DNA from: a bacterium 1XD42-54
Lineage (GTDB): Bacteria; Bacillota; Clostridia; Lachnospirales; Lachnospiraceae
NCBI GenBank assembly: GCA_003612585.1
Contig: RAZH01000005.1
Span: forward strand, 124,001-188,000
DNA: 64,000 nucleotides
Direction: 5' to 3'
Positions 26,468 through 35,779 of the stretch are shown here, one piece after another (positions within the stretch are counted from its first letter, which is position 1; each line of letters opens with the position of its first letter). Under the pieces are notes generated by a model. The model saw only the letters and a program-made list of their open reading frames with translations. It was not told the origin of the DNA and ran no database searches. Made by a program: the position numbers and the translations under genes.

Positions 26468-26836
26468 TTACTTTTTCTTATTAGCTACTGTTCTCTTCGG
26501 ACCCTTACGTGTTCTTGCGTTGGTCTTTGTCTTCTGACCACGAACCGGAAGGCCTTTTCTATGACGGATACCTCTGTAGCATCCGATTTCCTGCAGTCTC
26601 TTGATGTTGAGGGCTGTATCTCTTCTGAGATCACCTTCTACCATATAATGCGCATCGATGATGTCACGGATTCTCGCAACTTCCTCATCGGTCAAATCTC
26701 TGACGCGTGTGTCAGGATTTACATTCGCTGCAGCCAGAATCTTGTTTGAGCTTGTTCTACCAATACCGTAGATATAGGTCAAACCGATTTCTGCACGTTT
26801 TTCTCTTGGTAAGTCTACACCAGCAATACGAGCCAT
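26468..26836 (-). CDS. rpsM: 30S ribosomal protein S13
   Basis: 122 residues; begins [20 protein letters not shown] and ends with the basic [19 protein letters not shown] tail that reaches the decoding region. It is preceded by AATGGAGGAACAATTAC. The 383-base gap back to rpmJ is far longer than usual. Confidence 0.97.
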   Translation of the reverse strand: MARIAGVDLPREKRAEIGLTYIYGIGRTSSNKILAAANVNPDTRVRDLTDEEVARIRDIIDAHYMVEGDLRRDTALNIKRLQEIGCYRGIRHRKGLPVRGQKTKTNARTRKGPKRTVANKKK

Positions 26837-27219
26837 GTAATTGTTCCTCCATTTTCTTATTGTCTCTAATTGGGGCAGTCATAGCCGCCCAGCCACCGAA
26901 GTGACCTTTCCATCTCATTAAGCTGTGAGTGCGATCCACGTACACACTTCCGCGCGTTCCGTAAGGAATGTGCACACTCTTGCATGACATGCTCATTTTG
27001 CGCCAGCGGTATTTGCACAAAATCGTGTACTGCCAAATCCTGAGCTGGTATTAAAAGCAATATCGCAACGAAATAAAATCCGGACTATCTATATAAAAGA
27101 GTCATATTCTCATTTATTCCATCGTTATATTGATTTATGACTGTGATCCTTCTTCCAGAAAAGATTCTAATATCCTATCACAGAAAAATTTCTCACTGTC
27201 ATTCCGCCGTTTTGTGTGA
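26837..27219 (-). other. Long structured spacer between rpmJ and rpsM
   Basis: No gene. Visible pairings: GTACAC (26940-26945) / GTGTAC (27025-27030) closing a domain, TTCCgtaaGGAA near 26957, and ATTTTGCGC / GCACAAAAT around 26995-27022. Outer CCAGC near 26890 may pair with GCTGG near 27045. Bases 27060-27219 are AT-rich with no clear structure. Confidence 0.45.
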
Positions 27220-27333
27220 TTAGCCCTGTCTCTGTTTGTGCTTCGGGTTCTCGCAGATAATACGGATGCTTCCTTTTCTCTTGATTACCTTACACTTTTC
27301 ACAGATTGGCTTCACTGATGATCTAACCTTCAT
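27220..27333 (-). CDS. rpmJ: 50S ribosomal protein L36
   Basis: 37 residues, [20 protein letters not shown] then the C-terminal zinc ligands in [11 protein letters not shown] (C/C/C/H form). Start ATG 27333 after AAAGGAGGATTAACC. Normally directly behind infA; here it is the first gene of a separate transcription unit with its own promoter. Confidence 0.97.
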   Translation of the reverse strand: MKVRSSVKPICEKCKVIKRKGSIRIICENPKHKQRQG

Positions 27334-27416
27334 GGTTAATCCTCCTTTCACCTTTGTTCTGTTTTTGAGCATACGAATAGACGCACTATCCCCGTGCCCA
27401 CAAAAGTACAGATATC

Positions 27417-27445
27417 ATTATAATACGTGCTTTTTGAAATTGCAA
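27417..27445 (-). promoter_or_regulatory. Promoter of the rpmJ-rpsM-rpsK-rpsD-rpoA-rplQ unit
   Basis: Minus strand -35 TTGCAA (27440-27445) and -10 TATAAT (27417-27422), spacing 17. It lies between the stop of the YesN-like gene and rpmJ and explains how the split-off alpha operon is expressed. Confidence 0.82.
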
Positions 27446-27484
27446 GCAGAATTTTCCTGAATCATGTAGGCTTCCCATAAATCC

Positions 27485-28234
27485 TTAAAATAATTGATCT
27501 TTCACACCTGTCCTCTTTTTCCTGAACTCCCGCGGTGTCATCCCTGTCATCTTTCGAAACAATGCTGTGAAATAAGACGAGGTTTCAAACCCCAGATTCT
27601 GCGCAATCATACTGATCGGCAGGTCGGTCTGTAAAAGCATTTTCTGTGAAAAATATATTTTTTCGGAATTAATATAACTGTTCAGCGACTGCCCTGTCAT
27701 CTTTTTAAAATAAGAGGACAGGTATTCCGGTGAAAACCCAACGTATTTTGCTAACATGCTCCGGTTGATTTCCTCCGAAATATGCTCTGAAATATAGTAA
27801 CGAATCTTCTCAATCTGGCCTGGCTGACGTGCTTCTGATGTCTCTTCCTGCTGCTCCCTGCGGCGCATAAGCTCTACCATCGCGCGCCGGATCATGTCTT
27901 CCAGGACAGAATACTCGCTTGTTTTCAGCAGATAGGAGAATACGCCAAGGGAAATTGCCCGCTGCGCATAAGAAAAGTCCGGAAAGCTACTAAGAATAAT
28001 TGTCATACAACGGTACGATTCCTCCCTGCACCAATCAAGCAGATGCAGGCCTGATTTCCCCGGCATTTCGATATCAGTAATCAAAAGATCAATCGCTCTG
28101 GCACGCAGAATTTCCATCGCCTCCGCCCCGCCCATTGCCGTATAGACTTCCTCGGCCAAAAGCGCCTTCCAGTGAATCTCTCTGCAAAGTGAATTCAGGT
28201 ATGGAACATCATCATCAACAATCAACACGTTCAT
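27485..28234 (-). CDS. AraC-type (YesN-like) response regulator
   Basis: 249 residues. Receiver domain (VLIVDDDVPYL, phosphorylation site LLITDIEMPGKSG, Lys in SYLLKTSEY) followed by a C-terminal AraC helix-turn-helix pair (MLAKYVGFSPEYLSSYFKK, ISMIAQNLGFETSSYFTALF). The ATG at 28234 overlaps the stop of the solute-binding protein gene (ATGA). It pairs with the YesM-like kinase at 29737-31404. Targets unknown; the linked ceramidase-like gene is a natural candidate. Confidence 0.9.
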   Translation of the reverse strand: MNVLIVDDDVPYLNSLCREIHWKALLAEEVYTAMGGAEAMEILRARAIDLLITDIEMPGKSGLHLLDWCREESYRCMTIILSSFPDFSYAQRAISLGVFSYLLKTSEYSVLEDMIRRAMVELMRRREQQEETSEARQPGQIEKIRYYISEHISEEINRSMLAKYVGFSPEYLSSYFKKMTGQSLNSYINSEKIYFSQKMLLQTDLPISMIAQNLGFETSSYFTALFRKMTGMTPREFRKKRTGVKDQLF

Positions 28235-29682
28235 TTCTTTCCCCCGTTTCTTTCCTTCTGTTCTGTTCTCCATGCCTGGTACTGTCCGGATAATTCCAGA
28301 CACACCTGCGTTTCTCCCGCCTCCTGCATTTTTCCCAGCATTTCTGGAAGATAAATATCCGGATCAAGCTGCCCGCTTTCCAATCCGTAAGTGTACTCGG
28401 ATGCAATTTTATTTATCGCTGCATTTTCCGCCTTTACCGCTGTATCATCAAAAGCAAAAAAAAGATTCGGGGCTTCCACAGCAGATCGGTTATAACAGTC
28501 CAGCATATCCCACAGCCGTGCATCGTCTCCATACCTCACATCTGTCATATATTGGTTAGGCAATATCCAAGAAGCATCGTTAAAAAATCCTTCTCTGCCC
28601 GCAGGCACGATCGTATCATCTTCACATTTTTTATAATGTACTCCTTCAATTCCATTCGCAAGCAGATTAATCAGATCTCGGTCCGTGTAAAGGAGATTCA
28701 GCAGCTGCATCGCTTTCTCTGGGTAAGCACATTCTTTTGAAATACCCCAACAGCCCCTTTCCAGAGAAGCATTTGTAATCATTGGCTTTGTCAGCTCCTT
28801 TACAACCATACTCCTGCCGCAGTGATTGCTGACCTCTGTTTCTATTCCCGGTTTATAAGCACACACATAGGAAAATAGGATGCCTGACCGCACCAGATCA
28901 GCTGCCTGTATCTCCTGTAAAGCCGAATATTCATACAAATACCCTTGTTCATACCACTTTCGAAACAGCTGTACCAGCTCCCGGTAGTCCTGTGTCCCAT
29001 ACCAATTTGCTACTTCCCCGTCATCTTCTGACACACAAAATACCGTGTTTTCAAATCCATTCCATGTATATCGGTACAAAAGTCCTCTCTTGGTACTGTA
29101 GCTGCAGATCATTTTCATTCTCTCCTCCAAAGGCGCGAGCCATGCAAAAAGCTGATCAAAATCTGCATAAGTTTGAAGAGAATCCAGAGATATTTTATAC
29201 TTTTCAAGAATATCCTTCCGCATCGCAATTCCCTGGCCGCTCACATAATCCCCGAGCGAGGGAATGGATCTCAGTTCATTTCCCTCCAGCAAATCCTGGC
29301 CGTTTTTTTTGAATAGTTCCAGAATATCTGTTCCATATTCGGCTACCAGCTCTGTAATCTCCGCAAATTCATAACCATTCATTGAGGCATGCAGCAGATC
29401 AAAAACAGCCCCCTCTCTTTCCAGTAGCAGCATTTCCTTGTTCCGCCTCGTATCCTTTCCGGTCAGGCGAAGTACAGGTACAAAGCGTACATGGACTCCG
29501 ATTTTGCCATACACTATCTCATCTGCCAGTTCCGTAATTTCTGTCAGCTCCTCCGGAATTCGATTCTCAAAAAACAGGGGCGCTGTCAACAGTATTTCCT
29601 CTGGACTTTCCTGACCATACCCCTTCCTGCTAACCAGGCTCAGTATAACAACCACCATTAAAATGATCTTTCCTCTTTTCAT
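28231..29682 (-). CDS. Extracellular solute-binding protein with DUF3502-like C-terminus
   Basis: 483 residues. The signal-type N-terminus (MKRGKIILMVVVILSLVS) lacks a clear lipobox cysteine. The ligand-binding fold is recognisable from GISKECAYPEKAMQLLNLL and LANGIEGVHY; the end EYTYGLESGQLDPDIYLPEM is the DUF3502-like tail of LipO/YtcQ-type binding proteins. No permease or ATPase is adjacent. It sits between a YesM kinase and a YesN regulator, which suggests a ligand-presenting sensor subunit. Confidence 0.82.
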   Translation of the reverse strand: MKRGKIILMVVVILSLVSRKGYGQESPEEILLTAPLFFENRIPEELTEITELADEIVYGKIGVHVRFVPVLRLTGKDTRRNKEMLLLEREGAVFDLLHASMNGYEFAEITELVAEYGTDILELFKKNGQDLLEGNELRSIPSLGDYVSGQGIAMRKDILEKYKISLDSLQTYADFDQLFAWLAPLEERMKMICSYSTKRGLLYRYTWNGFENTVFCVSEDDGEVANWYGTQDYRELVQLFRKWYEQGYLYEYSALQEIQAADLVRSGILFSYVCAYKPGIETEVSNHCGRSMVVKELTKPMITNASLERGCWGISKECAYPEKAMQLLNLLYTDRDLINLLANGIEGVHYKKCEDDTIVPAGREGFFNDASWILPNQYMTDVRYGDDARLWDMLDCYNRSAVEAPNLFFAFDDTAVKAENAAINKIASEYTYGLESGQLDPDIYLPEMLGKMQEAGETQVCLELSGQYQAWRTEQKERNGGKK

Positions 29683-29736
29683 ATCCCCCTCCATACGTAA
29701 ACACAGCCCGTTTTCGTTTTATAGACATCTTTTCTG

Positions 29737-31404
29737 CTAGGAAACAGGAAAAAACACCTCTGTTTTTGCACCGCCTTCTTCTATATTCTGCACCCGAACT
29801 CCTGCATCAGCTCCATAAAACAGCGTTAAACGCCTGCGGATGTTGCGAATCCCTATCCCATGTCCCCAATCCTGTACAGCCGTTATCTCATCATCCAGCA
29901 AATACCTGAGAGCCTCTTCGGAGAATCCTGCTCCATTATCTGCAACGGAAATGCACAGATAATGTTTTCCAGCATCCTGCTCCTCCCTGGCCTCAATCCG
30001 TATCCTGATATTTTCCACGCTGTCCCCACTGTGTTTCATTGCATTTTCCACCAGTATCTGAATCAGAAGAACCGGTATCTCATAGTCCAGAAATGCTTCT
30101 GCACAGCAAATTTCCAGGGTATACCTGCCATTATGCTGTACATTCTGCAACCGGATATAATTGCGGATAAACGTCAGCTCTTCATCCAGCAAAACAGTTT
30201 GACTGCTATACAGTACGTATCGACAGTGAAAGATGAGCAACCGGATCATCTCATCCGCCATCTCCGATTTTCCCTCTCTTGTCAGGCACCGCATATTATT
30301 CAGTACATTTACAAAAAAATGGGGTCTTATCTGAAGCTGATACAATTCTACCTGTGTCTTCTGGTTTATAATCTCTTTTTCATAAATGTCAATCCTCAGA
30401 TTGCGAATATCATTTGCCATGTCAATTAATGCACGATACACCTGCTGAAACTCCGCAGTTTCCTTTTTATCCCGGTGCAGTTCCTTTTCTCCCCCGCTTC
30501 CAAGGCGGTCAATATTCTTCGTCAGATATCTGAGCGGACGGAAAAGATCCCTACGCAGAAAAATCAGATAAATCAAAAAGAGGCAAAATGCTGCTGCCAT
30601 AATAATAAACATCAGCCATTTCGTCTGCTTCAAAGTCTGATACACAACATCTCCGTTCCATAGAACAGTCACAAAAAACGGTGCCTCCGAAAGTTGTCTG
30701 CTTGTCTCAATCCCTCTTTTTTGTTTTCCGCTGGTTCCCTCCGCCAACAGTGGTCTTCCTTCCATATCTGCAAAAAACACAGATTCAACCCCCGGGAACA
30801 CTGTATTCCGTATGTTTTCAAATAAATGATCTTCTGATATCCAGCACCCGAACAGATTCCCTCCAATCGGAATTCCCAGATAAAAATAAAATGTCTCTCC
30901 TACCTGCAGAGCCTGAAAGATGTCCCTGGTCAGAACCGCCTCCCCGGAAATCTGACAGACTGCTTCATACAAAGCATCTGCTACCTTTCTGTTTTCTGTA
31001 TAGGAGCTGTTATAATTCTGTACAAAAACAATAGTTTCCTCTCCCAGCCAAAACAACGCATCAATTTTCTCCTGCATTGTCAGTAAATCAGTGAGATGCT
31101 CCCCTGCACTTTCTATCTGCTCCAGCGCCTCCATACCGCTGCCCGGCTCGATCTCCAAAATTCCGGAAGAATTTGTTTCACTGTACAAAATCCTCTTCGC
31201 AGAAGAAAAGATTCTGTCTATATCTACCGCAAATGGCTTCAGCGATTCCTCATAATTTACAATCATCTGATTCTGGAAGGCTTTGAAAATCCAGTTCATT
31301 CCAATGCTGAGGATCAGCAAAATCGGACAGAGAAATACAAATATCCAAAATATCATCTTGCTGCGCAAAGAACATGGCGATCTGTCTTTCTTTTTCCATT
31401 CCAT
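29737..31404 (-). CDS. YesM-family sensor histidine kinase
   Basis: 555 residues. Membrane helices at about 18-40 and 280-300 flank a large extracellular sensor domain; then come a HAMP-like linker, the phospho-acceptor box QIRPHFFVNVLNNM, an N-box LIQILVENAMKHS and the ATP-binding GHGIGIRNIRRRL. Partner of the AraC-type regulator. The solute-binding protein gene lies between the two. Confidence 0.9.
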   Translation of the reverse strand: MEWKKKDRSPCSLRSKMIFWIFVFLCPILLILSIGMNWIFKAFQNQMIVNYEESLKPFAVDIDRIFSSAKRILYSETNSSGILEIEPGSGMEALEQIESAGEHLTDLLTMQEKIDALFWLGEETIVFVQNYNSSYTENRKVADALYEAVCQISGEAVLTRDIFQALQVGETFYFYLGIPIGGNLFGCWISEDHLFENIRNTVFPGVESVFFADMEGRPLLAEGTSGKQKRGIETSRQLSEAPFFVTVLWNGDVVYQTLKQTKWLMFIIMAAAFCLFLIYLIFLRRDLFRPLRYLTKNIDRLGSGGEKELHRDKKETAEFQQVYRALIDMANDIRNLRIDIYEKEIINQKTQVELYQLQIRPHFFVNVLNNMRCLTREGKSEMADEMIRLLIFHCRYVLYSSQTVLLDEELTFIRNYIRLQNVQHNGRYTLEICCAEAFLDYEIPVLLIQILVENAMKHSGDSVENIRIRIEAREEQDAGKHYLCISVADNGAGFSEEALRYLLDDEITAVQDWGHGIGIRNIRRRLTLFYGADAGVRVQNIEEGGAKTEVFFPVS

Positions 31405-31438
31405 TAATGCCTATCCTCCTTTTATTTTCAAAATCCAT

Positions 31439-31469
31439 AAAAAGAGCGGCCGATTCAGCCACTCTCTTT
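31439..31469 (-). terminator. Hairpin after the ceramidase-like gene
   Basis: Minus strand stem GAGTGGC / GGCCGCTC-like with flanking AAAGAG/CTCTTT, followed by TTTTTAT. It could act as a partial terminator that sets the lower level of the downstream kinase genes. Confidence 0.6.
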
Positions 31470-31507
31470 ACGTAAGAGATAAAAATCTTTGTGCTGTTTT
31501 GCAGCTT

Positions 31508-33283
31508 CTATTCTGCTGCTGTCGCCTGTTCCCACAACCCTGAAAGCAGGTCTTTAAACGCATCGTTGATCACGCCAGACGGATATTTTACCGCTTTGCC
31601 CCAACGGTGACTGTTGTTGGAAATTGCCACATCGTCCGGATAATAGCTGCGATAGCTGTCTTCCTCCGCATGTGTCCAGCAATGATTCACAACCAGCGTA
31701 TTCTCGGTCGGTGCATCTCCACATACGGTTTCGTCACGTACTGCAACGCCAATTGCATTATAAAGCTCATGCGGAACACCGGCAAAAGTGATATCTCCAA
31801 GCCTCATAACGGTCATAAACAACTGAACCATCGGATACTCTGTCGGCTCAAGAAACTCTCCGGTCTTCTTATCTTTTTCATAGTACAGCTCATCAATAGG
31901 AGCTACCTCGCTTCTGCCCCACGCAAAACTAATCGGTGTGTCTGACACAAAGTCATTTTCTTTTTCGATCTGCGCAATTGCTCTTTGTACATCTTCAAAC
32001 TGAATGGCTGCATAATAAGTGGCTGTCTCAATCATACCACCATTAACCGGAATCTCCAATACAGAATCCGTATAAGGGCTTTCAAAGTTAAAGGTATTGC
32101 GCAAAACCGGGTTCTGATCGCCTGCCGCACCGCTCATCCACAACGCAACTGCACCCGGATATTTCTTCTCCACGTACTGTGAAACGAGACCTGCAATATC
32201 CGGATGAACCGCCGCATTTGCTGATGTCAGTCCGTCTTTGTTTTCCGCCGCATCCAGAGCGTCTATGCTTCGATAATTTTTTTCATACGGTTCACAGTAC
32301 GCAACATTTTTCTCCAGTTTTGTACTCAGAACTGTATTTTTGATCTGCTCCGTATCATAAATGCCTTCCTCAATGTCACTTTCTTCTGCAATTCTTACTC
32401 CGTGCGCCTCATTATAGTCCGGATTAAAATAGTCATTCGCATAAAGTAGTGTATTATGCATTGCGTAATGTACGATAAACGCGATCGGCTCCTTGTCACC
32501 TGTGCGCTCTCTGAATTCTACTACGGAAAGTGTTTTGTCAGAAAACCCTTCTCCATTATAGCCTTCCAGGGTTCCAGGAATCAGGTCGCCGAGTGGATCA
32601 TACGGATTCTGCACCAGGTTATTGCTGTACTTTGTATCACGGTTTACATTAATATAGCTGTTTGTGGTACCCAGGGATACCTCCGCCGGCACCATGGACG
32701 CTATTGCCGTTTCTGCAGCTGCAACCATCTGCTTCTTTACCATTGCGCCCCATTTTGCCTTATTTTTCGCTGCAAGATCTGCCAGCGTATTTGCCGGGTC
32801 ATCCGTCCGTATCTCGATATCCAGCCCGTCCGCCCAATCAGCCGTTGTAATCTCCGGAGCTGAATGCATATGTGTTGTGGACCAAAAAACCTGAGCCTTC
32901 GGTACGCCTGTTTCACTGCTCAACGTTTCGATAAATTCCGCCGGATAAGGCCCTTTTCCTGTCTCAAAGCTTAAGATCAGAGAAGTATTCTCCGGTGAAG
33001 CATTCTCGCCCGCATTGCTCACAGCAATGACGCGTACATAAATGTCCTCCACCGCACCGATGAACGTAAAACCTCTGTTACCGCTTCCCCAAGTGGTCGG
33101 ATACATGTCTGACGTAGGCGTAATCACCTCCATGCCCACTCCTACCATCAGTCCATCTGCCCCGTCTTTCGGCGTCTGCTCCTGTGCAGATATCGTTCCC
33201 ACCATTACGCCGGTCAATAGCATACTGGCACTTATTACTGCCGAAAATAACTGCCTACCGCGTTGAATAACTGTTCTCTTCAT
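31508..33283 (-). CDS. Secreted neutral/alkaline ceramidase-like hydrolase
   Basis: 591 residues. A signal peptide (about residues 1-33, ending TISAQ) is followed by a neutral/alkaline non-lysosomal ceramidase-like domain: GVGMEVITPTSDMYP, metal-binding STTHMHSAPE, a second region HYAMHNTLLYAND and LWMSGAAGDQNPVL. The C-terminal SYYPDDVAISNN segment is present. Members hydrolyse N-acyl amide bonds of ceramides; the actual substrate is unknown. Start ATG 33283 after AAGGAGGTATTT. First gene of the four-gene set inserted between infA and rpmJ. Confidence 0.85.
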   Translation of the reverse strand: MKRTVIQRGRQLFSAVISASMLLTGVMVGTISAQEQTPKDGADGLMVGVGMEVITPTSDMYPTTWGSGNRGFTFIGAVEDIYVRVIAVSNAGENASPENTSLILSFETGKGPYPAEFIETLSSETGVPKAQVFWSTTHMHSAPEITTADWADGLDIEIRTDDPANTLADLAAKNKAKWGAMVKKQMVAAAETAIASMVPAEVSLGTTNSYINVNRDTKYSNNLVQNPYDPLGDLIPGTLEGYNGEGFSDKTLSVVEFRERTGDKEPIAFIVHYAMHNTLLYANDYFNPDYNEAHGVRIAEESDIEEGIYDTEQIKNTVLSTKLEKNVAYCEPYEKNYRSIDALDAAENKDGLTSANAAVHPDIAGLVSQYVEKKYPGAVALWMSGAAGDQNPVLRNTFNFESPYTDSVLEIPVNGGMIETATYYAAIQFEDVQRAIAQIEKENDFVSDTPISFAWGRSEVAPIDELYYEKDKKTGEFLEPTEYPMVQLFMTVMRLGDITFAGVPHELYNAIGVAVRDETVCGDAPTENTLVVNHCWTHAEEDSYRSYYPDDVAISNNSHRWGKAVKYPSGVINDAFKDLLSGLWEQATAAE

Positions 33284-33394
33284 AAAAATACCTCCTTTTT
33301 GTTCGCTTTTTGATATAAAAAGTTTACACAAAATAGAAGATAAGAACTATCAAGATAATATGCAAAATTATTAAAATAATAATCTGTTTCAATC

Positions 33395-33419
33395 GAGTAG
33401 GGAAGATTTTCCCCTACTC
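33395..33419. repeat. Hairpin GAGTAGGG/CCCTACTC upstream of the ceramidase-like gene
   Basis: Perfect 8-bp arms with a 9-base loop, followed on the minus strand by an AT-rich stretch. It may be the upstream boundary of the inserted segment or a leader element. Confidence 0.45.
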
Positions 33420-33473
33420 GCCGTGGCGGGGCAGGCCGCATATGTTGCATATTCCTTTCTGCTTTGTGCACAT

Positions 33474-33511
33474 AAAAAAGAGGATGTCAGCAATTTTGCA
33501 ACACCCTCTTT
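33474..33511 (-). terminator. Terminator after infA
   Basis: Minus strand AAAGAGG / CCTCTTT stem with an internal GCAA/TTGC hairpin, followed by TTTTTT. It ends the S10-spc unit 36 bases after the infA stop. Confidence 0.85.
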
Positions 33512-33546
33512 GTCTGATTTGAAATTCCCACGGCATTTTACCGCTT

Positions 33547-33765
33547 TTATTTATCTCTCCAGATAATTCTGCCCTTTGTCAGATCATACGGAGAAAGCTC
33601 AATCGTAACCTTATCGCCCGGAAGAATCCGGATAAAGTTCATGCGAAGCTTTCCGCTGATATGCGCCAGTACCACATGCTTGTTTTCAAGCTCTACCCGA
33701 AACATGGCGTTCGGCAGTTTTTCCAGTACGGTACCTTCTACTTCAATGACATCTGCTTTTGACAT
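33547..33765 (-). CDS. infA: Translation initiation factor IF-1
   Basis: 72 residues, single S1/OB domain ([40 protein letters not shown]). Start ATG after AGGAGGTCTAT. Last gene of its transcription unit here because a terminator follows; rpmJ, its usual neighbour, lies 6.2 kb away. Confidence 0.97.
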   Translation of the reverse strand: MSKADVIEVEGTVLEKLPNAMFRVELENKHVVLAHISGKLRMNFIRILPGDKVTIELSPYDLTKGRIIWRDK

Positions 33766-33814
33766 ATAGACCTCCTGTCATACACTATACATTTCCTGTT
33801 TATTTCCGCGAGGA

Positions 33815-34114
33815 TCAAATATCCTGTGATTCGCAGCCTGATATTTCACTTCCCTGCAGATTCTGGTAATCCTTTAGGATTCGTCTCACGTGGGCATCCA
33901 TTGTGATGGACTGCAGCTGCACCCGGATCTCCTCCGGCAGGTGTCTGATTACCTGTACATGCTTCTGCTTTTTTTTCTTAGGCGTCTCCAGAAGCCTCCG
34001 CCTGCCGTCTGACAGCCAGAAATATGTGCCGTCATCCTTCAACACCACATACAGGATACCTTTATCATGCCCGGCTCTCGAGACAGCCAGCATCTCTGAT
34101 CTCCATTCCCTCAC
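33815..34114 (-). CDS. KOW domain-containing RNA-binding protein
   Basis: 99 residues. N-terminal KOW/L14e-like strand set (MLAVSRAGHDKGILYVVLKD, FWLSDGRRRLLETPKKKKQKH) and an acidic helical tail. Start GTG at 34114 after CGGAGGAAGAAC. This small gene is commonly found between map and infA in Clostridia; its function is unproven, and ribosome association is inferred. Confidence 0.8.
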   Translation of the reverse strand: MREWRSEMLAVSRAGHDKGILYVVLKDDGTYFWLSDGRRRLLETPKKKKQKHVQVIRHLPEEIRVQLQSITMDAHVRRILKDYQNLQGSEISGCESQDI

Positions 34115-34173
34115 GTTCTTCCTCCGTGCCGCATCCCGGCGGCAAATTTGACCGTTTTTCTCTGCGTGCCGTC

Positions 34174-34959
34174 TCAGAACGGAAACTTACGCCCTTCCGG
34201 GCTGTTCTCACTTAAAGTAAGAATCTCCGGTTCGCCTTCTGTGATCAGGATCGTATTCTCGTAATGCGCCGACAAGCTTCCATCCTCTGTCACTACGGTC
34301 CAGTCGTCATCAAGCCATTCCACATCTGCCCGTCCGGCGTTGATCATCGGCTCAATTGCAAGCGTCATACCCGGCACAAGACGAATACCACGGCTTTTTT
34401 GGCGGAAATTTGGAATCTGCGGATCCTCGTGAAGCGCATGACCTATGCCATGACCAACCAGGTCTCTCACCACACCATATCCAAAAGATTCTGCATAGTC
34501 CCCGATTGCTGCTGAGATCTCATACAGCCGGTTTCCGGCCTTTGCAAATTCAAGTCCTCTGAAAAAGGATTCCCTCGTCACATCAATCAGCTTCTGTGCC
34601 TCCGGCGAAATCTTTCCCACTCCATAAGTACGGGCAGCATCCGAATGCATACCTTTATAAATCAGGCCTGCATCAATGCTCACAATATCCCCCTCCTGCA
34701 GAAGCTTCTCTTTATAAGGGATTCCATGGACCACCTCATCATTCACAGAAATACAAAACGATGCCGGATAACCATTGTAATTGAGAAAATTCGGTTCACA
34801 CCCGAAGCTGCGGATCACACGCTCTCCCAATTTATCCAATTCATGCGTTGAAATACCCGGACGAATCGCATCTGCAAGTTCTTTATGGACAATCTCAAGA
34901 AGCCTTCCGGCCTCCCGCATCAGGTCAATTTCTTTTGCAGACTTCACTGTCACTGCCAT
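34174..34959 (-). CDS. map: Methionine aminopeptidase, type I
   Basis: Removes N-terminal Met from new proteins. 261 residues with metal ligands in SIDAGLIYKGMHSDAARTY, LVGHGIGHALHEDPQIPNF and LAIEPMIN, and the final ENTILITEGEPEILT. Three bases after adk. Confidence 0.96.
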   Translation of the reverse strand: MAVTVKSAKEIDLMREAGRLLEIVHKELADAIRPGISTHELDKLGERVIRSFGCEPNFLNYNGYPASFCISVNDEVVHGIPYKEKLLQEGDIVSIDAGLIYKGMHSDAARTYGVGKISPEAQKLIDVTRESFFRGLEFAKAGNRLYEISAAIGDYAESFGYGVVRDLVGHGIGHALHEDPQIPNFRQKSRGIRLVPGMTLAIEPMINAGRADVEWLDDDWTVVTEDGSLSAHYENTILITEGEPEILTLSENSPEGRKFPF

Positions 34960-34962
34960 GAT

Positions 34963-35607
34963 TTACGCCTCCAGAATTTTTGTGATTGCTGTAAATACAT
35001 CATTCATATCCTGCGTACCGTCCACAGCCTTCAAAATGCCCTGTGTTGTATAGTAATCAATGAGCGGCTGTGTCTGATCATGATAGACCGTCAGTCTCTT
35101 CTGAACGGTCTCCGGCTGATCGTCGTCACGAAGCACCAACACTTCACCGCAAGTCTCACAAATATCGCCCTTGCCGGACGGATTGTGTACAATATGATAC
35201 GTCGCTCCGCAGCCTGTGCAAGCTCTTCTTCCCGACATTCTGTTCACGATATTTTCATCCGGAACATCCACATCAATCGCATAATCCATCTTTTCTCCGC
35301 GTTTTGCAAGCGCGGCATCCAATGCCTCCGCCTGCGGAATTGTTCTCGGAAAACCATCCAGAATATAACCCTTTTTACAATCTTCCTGACTCAGACGATC
35401 AATCACAAGATCTACCGTCAGCTCATCCGGGACAAGGAGCCCCTGGTCCATATATTCTTTTGCCTTCCTTCCAAGCTCTGTACCATTTTTAATGTTTGCG
35501 CGGAAAATATCCCCCGTTGAAATATGCGGCACTTCGTACTTTGCCGCAATCATTTTTGCCTGTGTACCTTTCCCTGCGCCTGGTGCTCCCAGCATGACTA
35601 TCTTCAT
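34963..35607 (-). CDS. adk: Adenylate kinase
   Basis: 214 residues. P-loop [13 protein letters not shown] domain with a zinc-type cysteine set ([10 protein letters not shown] ... CETCG) and [12 protein letters not shown]. The ATG at 35607 ([10 protein letters not shown]) is the family start; the in-frame codon at 35622 is upstream noise. Between secY and map as usual. Confidence 0.96.
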   Translation of the reverse strand: MKIVMLGAPGAGKGTQAKMIAAKYEVPHISTGDIFRANIKNGTELGRKAKEYMDQGLLVPDELTVDLVIDRLSQEDCKKGYILDGFPRTIPQAEALDAALAKRGEKMDYAIDVDVPDENIVNRMSGRRACTGCGATYHIVHNPSGKGDICETCGEVLVLRDDDQPETVQKRLTVYHDQTQPLIDYYTTQGILKAVDGTQDMNDVFTAITKILEA

Positions 35608-35779
35608 AATTGTAAATACCACCTTTTCCTAATCAGATACAAAGCAATTTTGCAATTGTATCTATATAACATTTTAGTGCACTCCCTCCACTTGTATGAC
35701 AGCTGCCACAGGTGGCATGCTGCTATACAACCGGAAGAAGTACACTGAATCTTTTGCATTTCCCTGCTGGCGTAACCTG

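Noticed and set aside
27334-33511. The infA/rpmJ insert as an integrative or IS-mediated element
   Set aside because: No integrase, transposase or matching flanking repeats were seen; the hairpin at 33395-33419 has no partner at the other end.
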